Below, one piece after another: positions 53,151 to 64,000 of a DNA stretch of 64,000 bases (positions are counted from its first letter, which is position 1; each line of letters opens with the position of its first letter). The notes beneath the pieces are model-generated. The model saw nothing but the letters and a program-made list of their open reading frames with translations, had not been told where the DNA came from and searched no databases. The translations under genes and the position numbers were made by a program. This stretch comes from Aphis gossypii (lineage: Eukaryota > Arthropoda > Insecta > Hemiptera > Aphididae): NCBI RefSeq assembly GCF_020184175.1, contig NC_065530.1:52925260-52989259 (forward strand), written 5' to 3'.

Positions 53151-54029
53151 ATGTTTTTTTTCTTTTAATCTCCCAAAATACTAACGTATACCTTAATTTG
53201 CTTCTAGAAATTATATAGATATTATTTTTAATACTATAAAAAGTGATAAAAGAAAGAGAAAAAAGCACACATTATCGCAAGACATTTATTGCTCCACTCA
53301 AAATTTAAAATAAGAACAAAAGAATTTTATTTTGTTAAAAATAGTTTATGATGGTATAAACGATTTAAAGAAAATCCTACATATTTTTTATGGGTAAATA
53401 ACACCTACATTATATCAGTATTATATGAAACTTTTGGACAACGTTCAAATGCATTTAAAAATGAGTAGGTACTGAATTGAAATGAATTATTTACCCCTAA
53501 TATTTATTATATGATTATATAAATAAGTATGTGTAAGGTTTAACTACAATTTATATCAGCATTAATATCTCAAATCAATTTTATTTAAAGTTTTTATTGA
53601 CTTACTAATTCACCTAATTCACAAGCTAATTCATTTATAAGACAACTAAAAAATATCACTAGTCTAGTTGTAAATTTAACATGATGAATATAAATATAAT
53701 ATTCTTCGGTTAGAGTTCATATAAAAACAAATTGCATATTAATAGGCTTATGTTCATAAAGTATTTAGTTATACTTGTATACAATGTACATGTTCGTAAT
53801 CTAGGGCTAAATTCTATATATTATATTGTTACTAAAATGAATCAAATTAATGTTTTAGAAATATATGTAAGACTAGAAAAACACTTGTGTTAGATTTGCA
53901 AATGGTATTAAGAAAGAAAATAATAATATAATAATGTATAAAAATCTTATACATCAATAAAAGAAAATTTAGTTAGTTACATCATATCAAAGTATGGGCT
54001 TATTAAATTATGACCGATTTCGATGATCT
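53151..54029. other. AT-rich stretch
   Basis: Nothing supportable. Confidence 0.6.
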
Positions 54030-54180
54030 TTGATTTGTTGGATTCGTCTCCGCCCTGAATATCAGAATAACTATTAAAATATCGGAAAAAATCAACCAAG
54101 AGAGGTGCTTACACAAGGATTTTGAGATTTACGATGGACATTTTTGTTTATAAATGGTTGTTATGGTTGCTATCTATATA
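54030..54180 (+). mobile_element. Partial copy of the 22-kb element arm
   Basis: GAGGTGCTTACACAAGG..TTGAGATTTACGATGG.CATTTTTGTTTATAAATGGTTG parallels the arm text around 22311-22382. Neither the CCTTTATACATTCCTAAACG part nor the outer terminus is found here, so only the inner portion survives. It is a solo, not inverted, copy. Confidence 0.5.
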
Positions 54181-54499
54181 TTTTTATTTTATTTATTTAT
54201 ATTTTTATGCCGTGTATCTAGGTTACCGATCTTTTATTATTGTTTCGACGTTGGTTGCCTTTGCTTATACATATTGCACGACACGGCGGCCCGCGGATTT
54301 TCAGGGTAACCCAATAGTTAATTTAAATAAACAAATAAATAAAGAGAAATTAATATGTAGATCTGGTTAAAAACTTTTTGATATCATTGATTTTGGCTAC
54401 GATTTGAGTTTGGTATCGCACTTGCTTCGTCAGTTATATTGTTAGAAGGCGGCCGAACAGCTTATTCGCACTAAAGTTTCCGTTGAACATAAGGTTTGA
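54181..54499. other. Mixed block between repeat pieces
   Basis: ACGACACGGCGGCCCGCGG (54277 area) and AGAAGGCGGCCGAACAGC (54445 area) suggest further transposable-element debris joined to the arm fragment; no termini. Confidence 0.35.
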
Positions 54500-54511
54500 T
54501 TAGGTTAGGTT
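54500..54511 (+). repeat. TTAGG-type (insect telomere unit) repeat, left of insertion
   Basis: TTAGGTTAGGTT reads as two units and the start of a third. It is repeated in the same orientation at 54698-54709 on the other side of the miniature element. Confidence 0.75.
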
Positions 54512-54696
54512 CAATGGGGAATTTACGGGGGGGTCCATGAGGTCTGGATCCCCCAAACACTGATATACATATACATAATACATATATATAATATAATGCG
54601 TACACAGAATCTGACCCCTAGTATACATACATAAACACAACATAATATAACACAGGACACCCCCCCCTCCAGATAATTTTTTAAAATCCTCCACTG
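54512..54696. mobile_element. hAT-like miniature element (185 bp) inserted in a (TTAGG)n tract
   Basis: The ends CAATGGGGAATTTA (left) and CAGTGGAGGATTTT (right, minus strand) match at 10 of 14 positions and begin CARTGG, as hAT termini do. The 8-bp sequence GTTAGGTT is duplicated at 54504-54511 and 54697-54704. Removing the element and one duplicate restores an uninterrupted TTAGG-type tract. G-runs and C-runs lie just inside the ends (54528-54533 region and 54660-54667). There is no coding capacity. Confidence 0.65.
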
Positions 54697-54697
54697 G

Positions 54698-54709
54698 TTA
54701 GGTTAGGTT
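54698..54709 (+). repeat. TTAGG-type repeat, right of insertion
   Basis: Same TTAGGTTAGGTT as 54500-54511; part of the repetition is explained by the 8-bp target-site duplication. Confidence 0.75.
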
Positions 54710-56940
54710 ACCTGTAACTTCAATTTTCAATCTTTGGAGAAATTCTGCAAACTATGGTTTTGGAATAATAATTTATTATTACTTTTTGTTTATACCAATT
54801 CGAATCAGTTAGTAAATGAATAAACATAACCGAAGTATATTGGTAACCATGGAAATGAATTATAAATATGATAAATATGAATAGACAGATATAATGATGA
54901 GGATAATAGGTATTAGAGTTTTATATAGGTACATAATTAAATGAAAATCAAAAACTCAAATCATGTTATTTTATAAATTATAATACTTTAATATTTATCT
55001 AAATATAAATTTAGTTTATACATTTTAATAAAATTTTTTAAAAATCTAGAATTTTAAATCACAGCTTAATCATTAAGCTTAATAATATAATTTTTATTTA
55101 TTTGTGTATATTCTTTAAATTATTTTTAATGATTAATAAGTAATAACTGTATAACATTATAACAAGTTATGTAGTGAGTAATAAAAAATGACTAATTGAA
55201 TTATCTGGTGTAAAGCATAGGTTTATTTTACCAACATGTTCTGTTGTATACCTGTTGAGTTTATTTTAATTTAAAACATATCGTAGATGTAGAATAGTTT
55301 TAAAATGGTATAGGAGCGTAAAAGGCTGTTGAAAGACTAAGGAAAATCCGATAAAAAGCAATTTTTCTCTTGCAGCGACCAAGCCAGTTCACAGCCAGTC
55401 TTAATAACGTATAGGTACATTGGGTACGGTAATGGCCGATTTTATTTTAGACCGTCTGAAAATCAAACCGAATAAATCCTTCGAAGTGCCACCGATGCCC
55501 CGGTTCAAAGATTTATGTATACTCTGACTTCCACCATACGTCTTTGCGAGAACGCTTAAAACCTGACACTTAACCTACCTATATATATAGGTAATAATAT
55601 TTATTCTGGCGTTTTAAGAACCACGCGTTGTATGGGCTAGCTTAAGGAATCGCTAATTGTAACTGTAAACCCCATCACTTAGAGATTTATAGGCACATAA
55701 AACACCGTTCGTTTTGCATCATCTCCTTGTGTTGAATAACCCTCTTCCACTACTATCTCTGTGTCGACTACACACATTGCACCTAACCACTGTCTAAAGT
55801 TAGAGCTTTATTATAATATTATATCTATTATGTATTATTCAATCACAGTTATTGAAATTTCAGAAAAATTCATTAGTATAGTAGTAATTATTTGTGTAAG
55901 ATTTATTATATTTACTAGCCATATGTTCCTATCATAAATGGAATAACTAATTCTAACTATTTAATTCTTCTTCTAATAGTTCTAAACAATTTTACATTTA
56001 ACATTTAAAAATTGTTGTGTTCTTTAAATAAAAACATATCTTTCTTATAAAATGGAAACAAAATGATTTATAATATTGATCTATTCAAGAAATGAAAGAA
56101 TAACAGGCGATATGTAACAATATTTTGTGTATGGCTGTGAGAGATTATTCATCATTAATAATTAGCGTACTTATAATGTATAACTAACCATCGGCCGATC
56201 ATATACTTAATATTATAAACTTAGTGTATGGTACGTTTTATAATTGAATATATTACATATTCTATACAACATTAGAGAATGGATTCAAAAGATTAATTTT
56301 AAAGTAAAAATTCGTTCACATCAGATTTTCATTTTGTAATTTTTTTGAACGATTTTTATTTTTATAGAATTTTATAAACATTATTTTTTTTATATACAAG
56401 TATCTTATTAGAATAGATAAAATTGTATAATTTTTTACCATAAACTACCTGAGTTAAGGAAAAAAAATATTGCTTCGTCATATTATTTTTATTACCTATA
56501 TATATTTGTACCTACTAGTAGGTATATTTAGATAGGTCGTTTTATACGAGTACATCATAAATATGAATAATGTCAAATTATGTATTTAAAAAAAAAAAAA
56601 ACAAATATTTTTTTCGCTTAAAGCATTATGTAAAAACATTTTTTTTAAATTAATTTTTTTTGTGTTTTAGAATATTAAAATCCTCTTTCTATTTATAATT
56701 TTTAAAATGCATAACACATATTAAGTAGAAGAACTAAATTACCAACTTACCAACTTATTAATTTGTACCATATAGATTGAGTTTGTCTTTACTTTAAATT
56801 TGATCATAAGAAAAATATATTAAACTTATTAAAACTATGAGACCATTATGTTAAGACATTTTCTAGTGTATCAAATATACTGAGGACATCAATTTTTCGG
56901 ACGATTGTCTCGTTTTTAGCTTGAGGGTGATATACAGTTT
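54710..56940. other. AT-rich stretch with a mixed patch
   Basis: 55320-55800 is less AT-rich (ATGCCCCGGTTCAAAG at 55495) but has no exon-like unit. The rest is featureless. Confidence 0.55.
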
Positions 56941-57620
56941 AAAAAATAACCGTTTTACAAAAACTTATCACGGACTGGCAATAAAAACGCTAGATCTGTT
57001 TATCTTGATAAAATTGTACAAGTACCCCGGCGTGTTACAGTTTCCTCCTTTTTTTTCGGGAGAAAAAAACATCCACCGACATAGCTCGTCGTAAATTTAT
57101 ATTTGCCAGTCTGCAAATAAGAACAAATGTAGCGGAAGACCCGTATCCATCGACAGTGTGATTTACGATTTGGGACGGCGGGGCTTACGGACAAATTTGC
57201 CGATAAATTCGGTGCCCCCCTTCTAACCTTCTCCAAATACGATTTAAAAATAAAATAAAAACCCTTTTTTTCATCCAGTCGTTTTGATTAAAAACCCTCG
57301 TAATATCCGAAAGAGCGTACGACAATAAAAACATAAATAGACAGCATTTATTTTTGTATTTTTATTTTATGATTATTATTATTATTATTTTTTTTTTTAC
57401 ATACGTTTTGCTCATATAAACCCTTCTCGTAGAATATATATGAGTCTCGGGGGAACGGGACTTTTACAGTTTTTATTTGGTTTGTTATATTTTTATTAAA
57501 GAACAACACGCGTCCGCTGAACTCGAAAATGGTCCCCGAAAACGACAATTACCAAAAGTGCCGCCTAAACAGTAGGTATCTATATAGTATTATGAGTCTA
57601 CAGTGTCGGTTTTGCAAATA
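56941..57620. other. GC-richer island
   Basis: GGACGGCGGGGCTTACGG (57173 area) and TCTCGGGGGAACGGGAC (57454 area), with minus-strand frames of 66 and 78 codons. (ATT)n text lies at 57371-57387. Unassigned. Confidence 0.45.
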
Positions 57621-58654
57621 TGGATTCCGTTAATCACATCATGAATACATTGTATTTGATTTATAGGCAAGCCGTTTTATAACGATAGGTTGTTGCAAAT
57701 CATAACATATGTTTTGATTTTTAAAGAAAAAATGATAGAACAGCAAAATGTATAACACTAAATTTCGTGAATAAATACAAATGTAGCCATAATATTATCA
57801 TGTCATGATACTAAAGATTTATTTGTTTACATTATTTGAATTATTTTGTATATTTGTACATCTCACTTCACAATAAAGGGTTGGTATAATAGCATAATAC
57901 AATAAGTACGATTGGCCCGAATCCATTTTTACGTTACACTAAATATTTGATTATATAACATGTATAATTCACGGCATATATACTAAACAAATTTTGATAC
58001 TAAGATTGGTCGTTATATCTAGCAATAAAGCCTATAATGTCAATGAATTTATATAACTGTCGTTTATACTTGTATAAAATTCTAAACCGTGTAAGTAGTA
58101 TTACTGATTATATATTATGTTACTTATGTTTCTCCAACAATTTCGTTGGTTTTATAAAATATATATTTTTTTTGATAACAGTAATTAAGAATTATTTTAA
58201 AATATACTAATTCAAACATCTTATAATTTATCACTCTCATATTTGTGACTATTAAAATATCGTAAAATACTGTTAGTTAATATAAAACAATATTCTTATG
58301 AATTATTTAAAAAAAAAAATCAATAGCAAGATAAAATTACTATTATAATATTAATTTTAAAATATGAATATTTAATTTATGTGTTAGTCACAATTTTAAT
58401 TAAATAAATATAAAAATTAATATTATATAATATTTATAAATTAACTTCTTGTGCACTTCATTGTCAATTAAAATGACCTCCATTATGTGATTCAAACGTT
58501 GTTAAATTCGTTATTTAATATTCATCATTCTTAGACAACATAGCATTTATTTTATACGTTTATACGTTTCGCTGTCTCCGTGTACTTTAATACTCGTAAA
58601 AAAATACCACTTCTTATACAGGACATTTTAAAATTTATTTTATCATTATAACTG

Positions 58655-58960
58655 AGATTGTAGGGCTATGGGCATAGTCGGTTCCCAACCCACTAAGTCG
58701 CATCGCTCACTTGCGCTATTACTTTGTTTTTTTGTAGGTACCGTTCTTCCTGAATTTTTTCCTAAGAGTCATTGTGTGTTTTTAAATAGAGTATAACCTT
58801 CCTTGATAATTGGACTAAGAAATACAATAACAGTTATTACTAAATCTAAAACTTTTGATCGTTCTAAACGTAAATTTTGGAGATACCAAAAAATATAAAA
58901 GTATCTTATAAAGATATTTCTAAGCCAATTCAAACCCAGTCTCAAAAACAGAGGTTCTTA
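58655..58960. mobile_element. Possible repeat remnant
   Basis: AGGGCTATGGGCATAGTCGG, TCCCAACCCACTAAGTCGCA and CGCTCACTTGCGCTATTAC (58661-58723) form a sudden non-AT block. It looks like interspersed-repeat text of the kind I associate with aphid genomes; no termini were found and this was not verified. Confidence 0.3.
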
Positions 58961-59092
58961 TTTAAGACATTTTTTATTTTACTGTATATGCGTGGACAAA
59001 AATAATTAAGAATTAAAAGTTATCAAAAACATGTGTATTTATATGTTAATATGCAGTAAAAAACCCAAATACCTTTGAAATTTAACACATGA

Positions 59093-59141
59093 TAATATCT
59101 ATGTGTATTATGTATATTGTATATATTATACATAGATATTA
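59093..59141. repeat. Inverted repeat, 12-bp arms
   Basis: TAATATCTATGT (59093-59104) and ACATAGATATTA (59130-59141) are exact reverse complements around a 25-base AT-rich loop that can itself partly pair. Confidence 0.8.
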
Positions 59142-60024
59142 GATAATAATAATAATTATTATTATAATTTTAAATTTTAAATCTTGGTAGGTTACAAATC
59201 GCCAAAATTTAGTCCCATCGATAATATTGTGAATTTGCTGATCTACACATTTGATTGTTATACTTTAATATTCAGAGAAAAACATAATAATAAATCATCT
59301 TAAGAAAAAGTTACAGATTATAAAATAAATTAATTTTCAAGTTTCTCTGAAATTTTTTTTTTGTAAAATTTATGAGAATATTTTATTGAATAGCTCCGGA
59401 AATGTAGTGGGTGATCAATGACTATAGGCACATTATCAGGTTTAATGAAACATGTAAATGGACAGATGTAAAAACGATTTAAAAACTATCCAGAACTAAA
59501 ATACATCTGAACATGCGCTATAAATGGACTAATGTAAAATGTGTAATTCCTATTTCACCACATAAATCAAGTACCAGTTGTGAACGGTTATAAATTTATA
59601 CAGTTCTCGACATCATATACCATGTACGAGCCTAATGGTCGGCCATTATTTTATTTTAATAGGTCTACACGGATTTGGCCATATTTTTAGTTATTTCTTC
59701 AATCTAGTAATTTTCATAAATTTTGATAAGATATATTTTAGAAATGTTTTATTAATCCACGTAATTTTAAAGCAATCGTGCTATTATTATATCAATACTT
59801 AAGGTGGTAAACAAACTTTACTTAAAAATAAACGCTTATAATAGATATAACGTCACTAATTGACGTTTTTAAAATAATATTTCATACTTAATTTTATATG
59901 TTTGGTCATAGACTTCAGTTACTGACTAACCATTCTTTTCCTAGTACCTAGTTTTATTGATACTTGCAGAGTGCGGGAAAGGTGACTTAAAGCAGCTTAA
60001 TATATATAAGTATAACTTGTTTAG

Positions 60025-60200
60025 TGTCTACACGGTGCGAAGACCCTTGTACATTATATTATTATAGTGGCAACCCCCTGTTTTTCAATTCGCTAGTTAA
60101 CTAAAAGTGCAGCCAGATAAATTTTTACGATATAGGCGACTTGTTGATATTCCTACCGTAATGGCGGCGGAGTCCACTAACAATAAGTGTTTTCGTTTGT
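60025..60200. mobile_element. Possible repeat remnant
   Basis: AGTGGCAACCCCCTGTTTTT (60066 area) to ATGGCGGCGGAGTCCACTAA (60162-60181) is a compact mixed-composition block in AT-rich DNA. It may be a decayed transposable element or a conserved non-coding block. No terminal repeats are visible. Confidence 0.25.
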
Positions 60201-62240
60201 TCTCAAATCGTATTTATAATATAATTTCGTATAGGGAACGTGCATAGCATAGCGTGGCGTGATGTTGAATGGTCAAGCAACTACAAAGGGAAGCTTAAGT
60301 CATGGAAATGTGTTATTATTTTTATTATTTTGGCTATTATTTTACAATACTCGGTTTTCATATTTGAGAGAGGAGTGAGGGATAATTTTTATTGAGTGCA
60401 GCATCATAAAGATAGGCATATGTGTGTATCTATTGTACCTATAGGTGTTATGGTTACATTTTAGTTTTATAAAATCGTGGGCTATACTGCAATATTAATA
60501 TTAGTAGATTGTAATTTAATGTAATTCAGATAATCATTATATTATATTTTATAGATATCTAAATAATCAATTGTCCAGTCTCTAGTGTAATTTTATCATA
60601 ATATTATCTTGAATTATTTTTACTAAAGAAGTTAGAATCAGTTAATAATATATTTTATTATTTTTAAAATTGAATCTTATCAATATTTAGTTAATATTAC
60701 TACAATACTAAGTATAATATTATGTATTTTATAAACTTACTATTCATTAAAAATTTAAGTAATGTTGATATATTTTTTAAAGAAATTAAAAATAAGGAGT
60801 CTTTATAGGTACTTTATAGTATATTTAATTGAATTCATTTATAATAATATGAATTTTAATAACATAATTTAAAGGTTAATAAAATATATATAAATATATT
60901 TTAACTAATTATAGTTAGTTATAACTCTGAGTACATAGCATTATACCAATAATAATTATTTTGTTAAAATTAACAATAATTTTAATAAAATGTGAATTAC
61001 TTTTACATTTTAGAATAAAATATCTTAACTACGAGCTACGTACATTATTATATAAGTATTTTAAATAAAATAATAAATGTGTCTACTATAACATAAAGAT
61101 AATATTATATAGTGAATAATTATTGTCCAGTAGGTATGTAAAATTTAAGTAAAAAAAACTATGTAATTTGAAGTCGAGAAAGTTAACAGACATTAAAGTT
61201 CTGACATTATTATAGTTCCTACAGTAACCTACAGATGCCGTCCTCAACTTTACAATTTATATTATATAATATATTTAGATGTAACAATACTCAACTATTT
61301 AGGAATAGATAAATAACAATTCTATGGTATATTTTAGATAGTAAGCTATACACTAAAATGATATTATTCTATACAATCAATCATATTACAATAAGAAAAT
61401 GTTTACATTAGGTAATATTTACATAGGTATATCTATTATTAATTTGATTCTACTTGAATTATACTTAACTATATTATATTATATAATAATTTTATTTTAT
61501 ATTATGTGATTGAAAATTATTTTTCTAATTTATTTAATTTAATATAAAATTATAAATAAATTGCTTAATTTTAAATTATTGTATTTAAATAAGAACAAAT
61601 TTTGAAATTAATTTTAAATTTTCAATTATGATTTTTTTTTTTTCATCATTTACTAGATAGGTACAATATAACATTATATGCCTAGGAATAGAAAGTTTGT
61701 TTTGTTGAATGAAAATGTGTGTTGTGCCAATATATTTTTTTAAATCAATTCTTTTAATTAAGTAAATTTTATTATAGTTACCATTAACACCAGCGCTATG
61801 TTAACACAATATAAATTTAATACATATTTTTTTAGTTAGTAATTAACTGGGTTAATAGAAATGCATATTATGTTTACCTATTTAATTTCAATACAATTTT
61901 TTAATAACAATAATAATATATTTATTTTTTATTCAATATTTCAGTAAAATATAAATGGCTTGAAATAGAAGCTAGGCATAGAAACCTTTTTTTTTAACAA
62001 TATTACAACCATGCACTCTAGCTATTCTCAGTACCTAATACATAACATAATACACATACATTTTTAATTGAAAAGTTTAAGTATATTAATAAGTTAGAAC
62101 TTATACGATTATAAAAGAATTTGGATGCATAGATTGTCATAAATATAAGTCGTCATTATACGTGAGTGACAGGTGGTAGCAATTTATGTGTATTTTACAT
62201 GCGATCATTGTATGGACACGGCATCACGTTGTGTAATATA

Positions 62241-62436
62241 TTATCGTCGTGTCCGCGATGGATTTCGTTGTATTTTTTTTATTTTATATGTTAAAAAGAA
62301 ACCGGAATGATAAGGGTGAGCAAGATGTAAGTAGTGGGAAGAAAAAGCGGGGAGTGACATTAGATAAATTGCGAGGAGATGGTTACTGTCGTGCAGGACA
62401 AGACCATAATGAGGAGGGGTATATTTTATATACATA

Positions 62437-62493
<57 letters not shown>

Positions 62494-63899
62494 CAGTACA
62501 TAAATATATACACCTTTATAGCTATATACACATACATATACACAGTATGTATATAGGAAAGTGCACAGGAATTAAACTCGCGGACCCCAGAGGTTTGTAG
62601 GTATGGAAGAGTAAATGGGGGGGTTAGGTTTTTGACAATGATTAATTTTGTTCATTTCGAATACCTTACCCATACTCGGGTGCTACTACCCTCAGGTCGG
62701 GAATGGCACACATACACACACACATACAAACACACAATGATTTACAGCCGGTTGCGGCCACCCTTGATTTATTATCCCTTCAACGGGGCCGAAAACAAAA
62801 ACCGCCCTTCTTCTACCCTGCTCCACTCCACGAAAACTCGCTGATAGGTAGTACTGTAGTAGGTTTAGAGGAAAAACCATACGCATGGTTTAGCATACAT
62901 ACATATCTACAATCTACATTATGTAGAAAAAATAAAAATACTATCATAATAATAGAAAAAATTCTGAAAGAAATATACATACATGACTAAATGAAAGAAA
63001 AAAATGATTTGTCACCTTGAAAGTGCTTTCCATATAAAATTATAATATAAGCATTACATAATAGACATCGAATGTTTATATAAACACGTATAGGCATGTT
63101 TTTACATGGGTCCATTATTTTTATAATTATAATCAATATACGATATTAATATTATGATCTGAATAAATTTGAATGATAAAAGTGTTAAGTTATAGGTTAA
63201 AGTTTTTGTTGTTTTACATGTATTAATTAATTGTAAAATTATATAAAAATAAAAAATAGCATTTTTGAAAGTTGAAATTATTCTGTTTGTTTATTATTTT
63301 ATTTTAGTTTTTACTATATTAAACTTGAGTTTGGGCAACTATATTATGAGTTATGATCATTACCTGTAGGCCCTACAGTGTAGGGTTTTTTGTTACGATA
63401 GGTTTGTGATACACGTATTATAATTTATAAGTGGCATGTCTTTGTCATTAAAAATGTGGGTGGTTATTAGTACTCACTAGTCACTACTCATTATTTAGTG
63501 GTAACTCATCCGGGCCATTCAGGAAATCAGGAACTATCAACGACGGATTGCATAACGGCAGTACTAATCAGTTGCCGCAACTCAACATTATGGCATACCA
63601 TGCAATCATTATTCTGTTATGTTGTTGTGTATATTATTATAACAAAATTAATTTCCCCCTAACCATTATTGACAAGTATCCACTATCATTTTCCGGCAGT
63701 TGCATTACTTGTCGAGTGAAGAGCAGCATATTAGCCTAGTAGATACTTTATAAATAAAAATTTTTTTTTTGACAGCAATGAAAATATAATTTTGAATTTG
63801 TTTTATTAATTTTATTGTGTAAGATCATACTTCTGACATTCATGCTCCATGTATCTAATACATATAATATTTACATATTACATATAATAGTTATAACAG
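62241..63899. other. Mixed to AT-rich, upstream of the edge exon
   Basis: A small ATG frame at 62258-62437, (AT)24, a C/A-rich patch at 62640-62880 and the near-palindrome CCCTACA-G-TGTAGGG at 63371-63385. If the edge exon is real on the plus strand, this is intronic. Confidence 0.45.
62441..62489. repeat. (AT)24 microsatellite
   Basis: A perfect dinucleotide run of 49 bases, the longest simple repeat in the window. Its length is likely unstable between individuals or assemblies. Confidence 0.97.
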
Positions 63900-63980
63900 C
63901 CAGAGGGTCGAGTGCGTCGGTGACCGAGCTCACGACGATCGCAAACTCATCACGACCTGGGTGACATACCGCCGGACACT
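63900..63980 (+). CDS. Candidate internal coding exon, partial gene, product unknown
   Basis: An abrupt GC-rich segment of 81 bases sits in AT-rich flanks. It is preceded by ATAACAG (acceptor AG at 63898-63899) and followed at 63981 by GTAAGTG, a near-consensus donor. Of the three plus frames only the one starting at 63901 is open throughout; the other two have stops. In that frame it encodes 26 full codons beginning QRVECVGDRAHDDRK and ending TWVTYRRT, a charged stretch with one Cys and one Trp and no low complexity. Both borders fall in phase 2, so the exon is symmetric and could be skipped without a frameshift. The pyrimidine tract before the acceptor is weak, and a tandem acceptor (AG at 63902-63903) would shorten the exon by four bases. 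The rest of the gene is outside the window, or its first exon may lie near 49.4 kb. I do not recognise the protein. A non-coding exon, or an open but unspliced minus strand, are alternatives. Confidence 0.5.
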
Positions 63981-64000
63981 GTAAGTGAACCTTCTTATAT

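Larger units (their letters stand above)
57621..62240. other. AT-rich stretch
   Basis: Holds the possible remnants at 58655 and 60025 and the inverted repeat at 59093. 60480-62150 is featureless. Confidence 0.6.

Noticed and set aside
1..64000. tRNA, rRNA, snRNA, conserved insect microRNAs and CRISPR-type spaced repeats
   Set aside because: I looked by eye for T-loop motifs, U1/U6 signatures, let-7/miR-1/bantam-type seeds and regularly spaced repeats and found none; a covariance-model search was not possible.

Overview
The window looks like non-coding DNA from an insect nuclear genome, most likely an aphid or close hemipteran. The background is very AT-rich. TAGGTA/TACCTA words and 'aatattataatata' text are frequent, short (TTAGG)n stretches occur (TTAGG is the insect telomere unit), small hAT-type elements are present, and CpG-bearing islands alternate with AT-rich blocks. 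Nothing resembles bacterial, organellar or viral gene organisation. Species assignment is inference from sequence style only.

No complete protein-coding gene, rRNA, tRNA or CRISPR array can be supported. Open frames of 60-139 codons are mostly low-complexity Tyr/Ile/Arg text and are expected by chance at this length. The one convincing gene part is at the right edge: an 81-base GC-rich exon at 63900-63980, bounded by AG and GTAAGTG, open in one frame, with no recognised product. A CpG-rich segment at about 49.3-49.5 kb has an arthropod-like initiator, an ATG and a matching donor in the same phase (phase 2). It could be the first exon of that gene, which would make 49.5-63.9 kb one 14.4-kb intron. 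This is a hypothesis.

Layout: CpG-richer islands of about 0.4-1.5 kb lie near 0.7-1.35, 2.7-3.1, 4.8-5.8, 7.05-7.5, 8.7-10.0, 11.05-11.5, 15.9-16.8, 17.7-18.9, 25.7-26.7, 27.4-28.7, 28.95-29.55, 30.95-32.45, 34.5-35.25, 38.9-39.2, 41.5-42.5, 48.25-48.7, 49.3-49.65, 50.25-51.1 and 56.95-57.6 kb. They are candidate regulatory sequence or unannotated non-coding exons. The 9-mer CAGCTGCAG recurs in five of them. Between them lies AT-rich DNA with little visible structure.

Mobile-element remnants: a 450-bp long inverted repeat at 22.2-22.65 kb with a solo partial copy at 54.1 kb; three hAT-type miniature elements with target-site duplications (46.06-46.36, 46.75-47.24 and 54.51-54.70 kb), the last inserted into a short (TTAGG)n tract; and a dispersed family at 52.03-53.15 kb with a related fragment at 17.44-17.58 kb. 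Microsatellites are common; the longest is an (AT)24 tract at 62.44 kb. No novel multi-gene system is visible.
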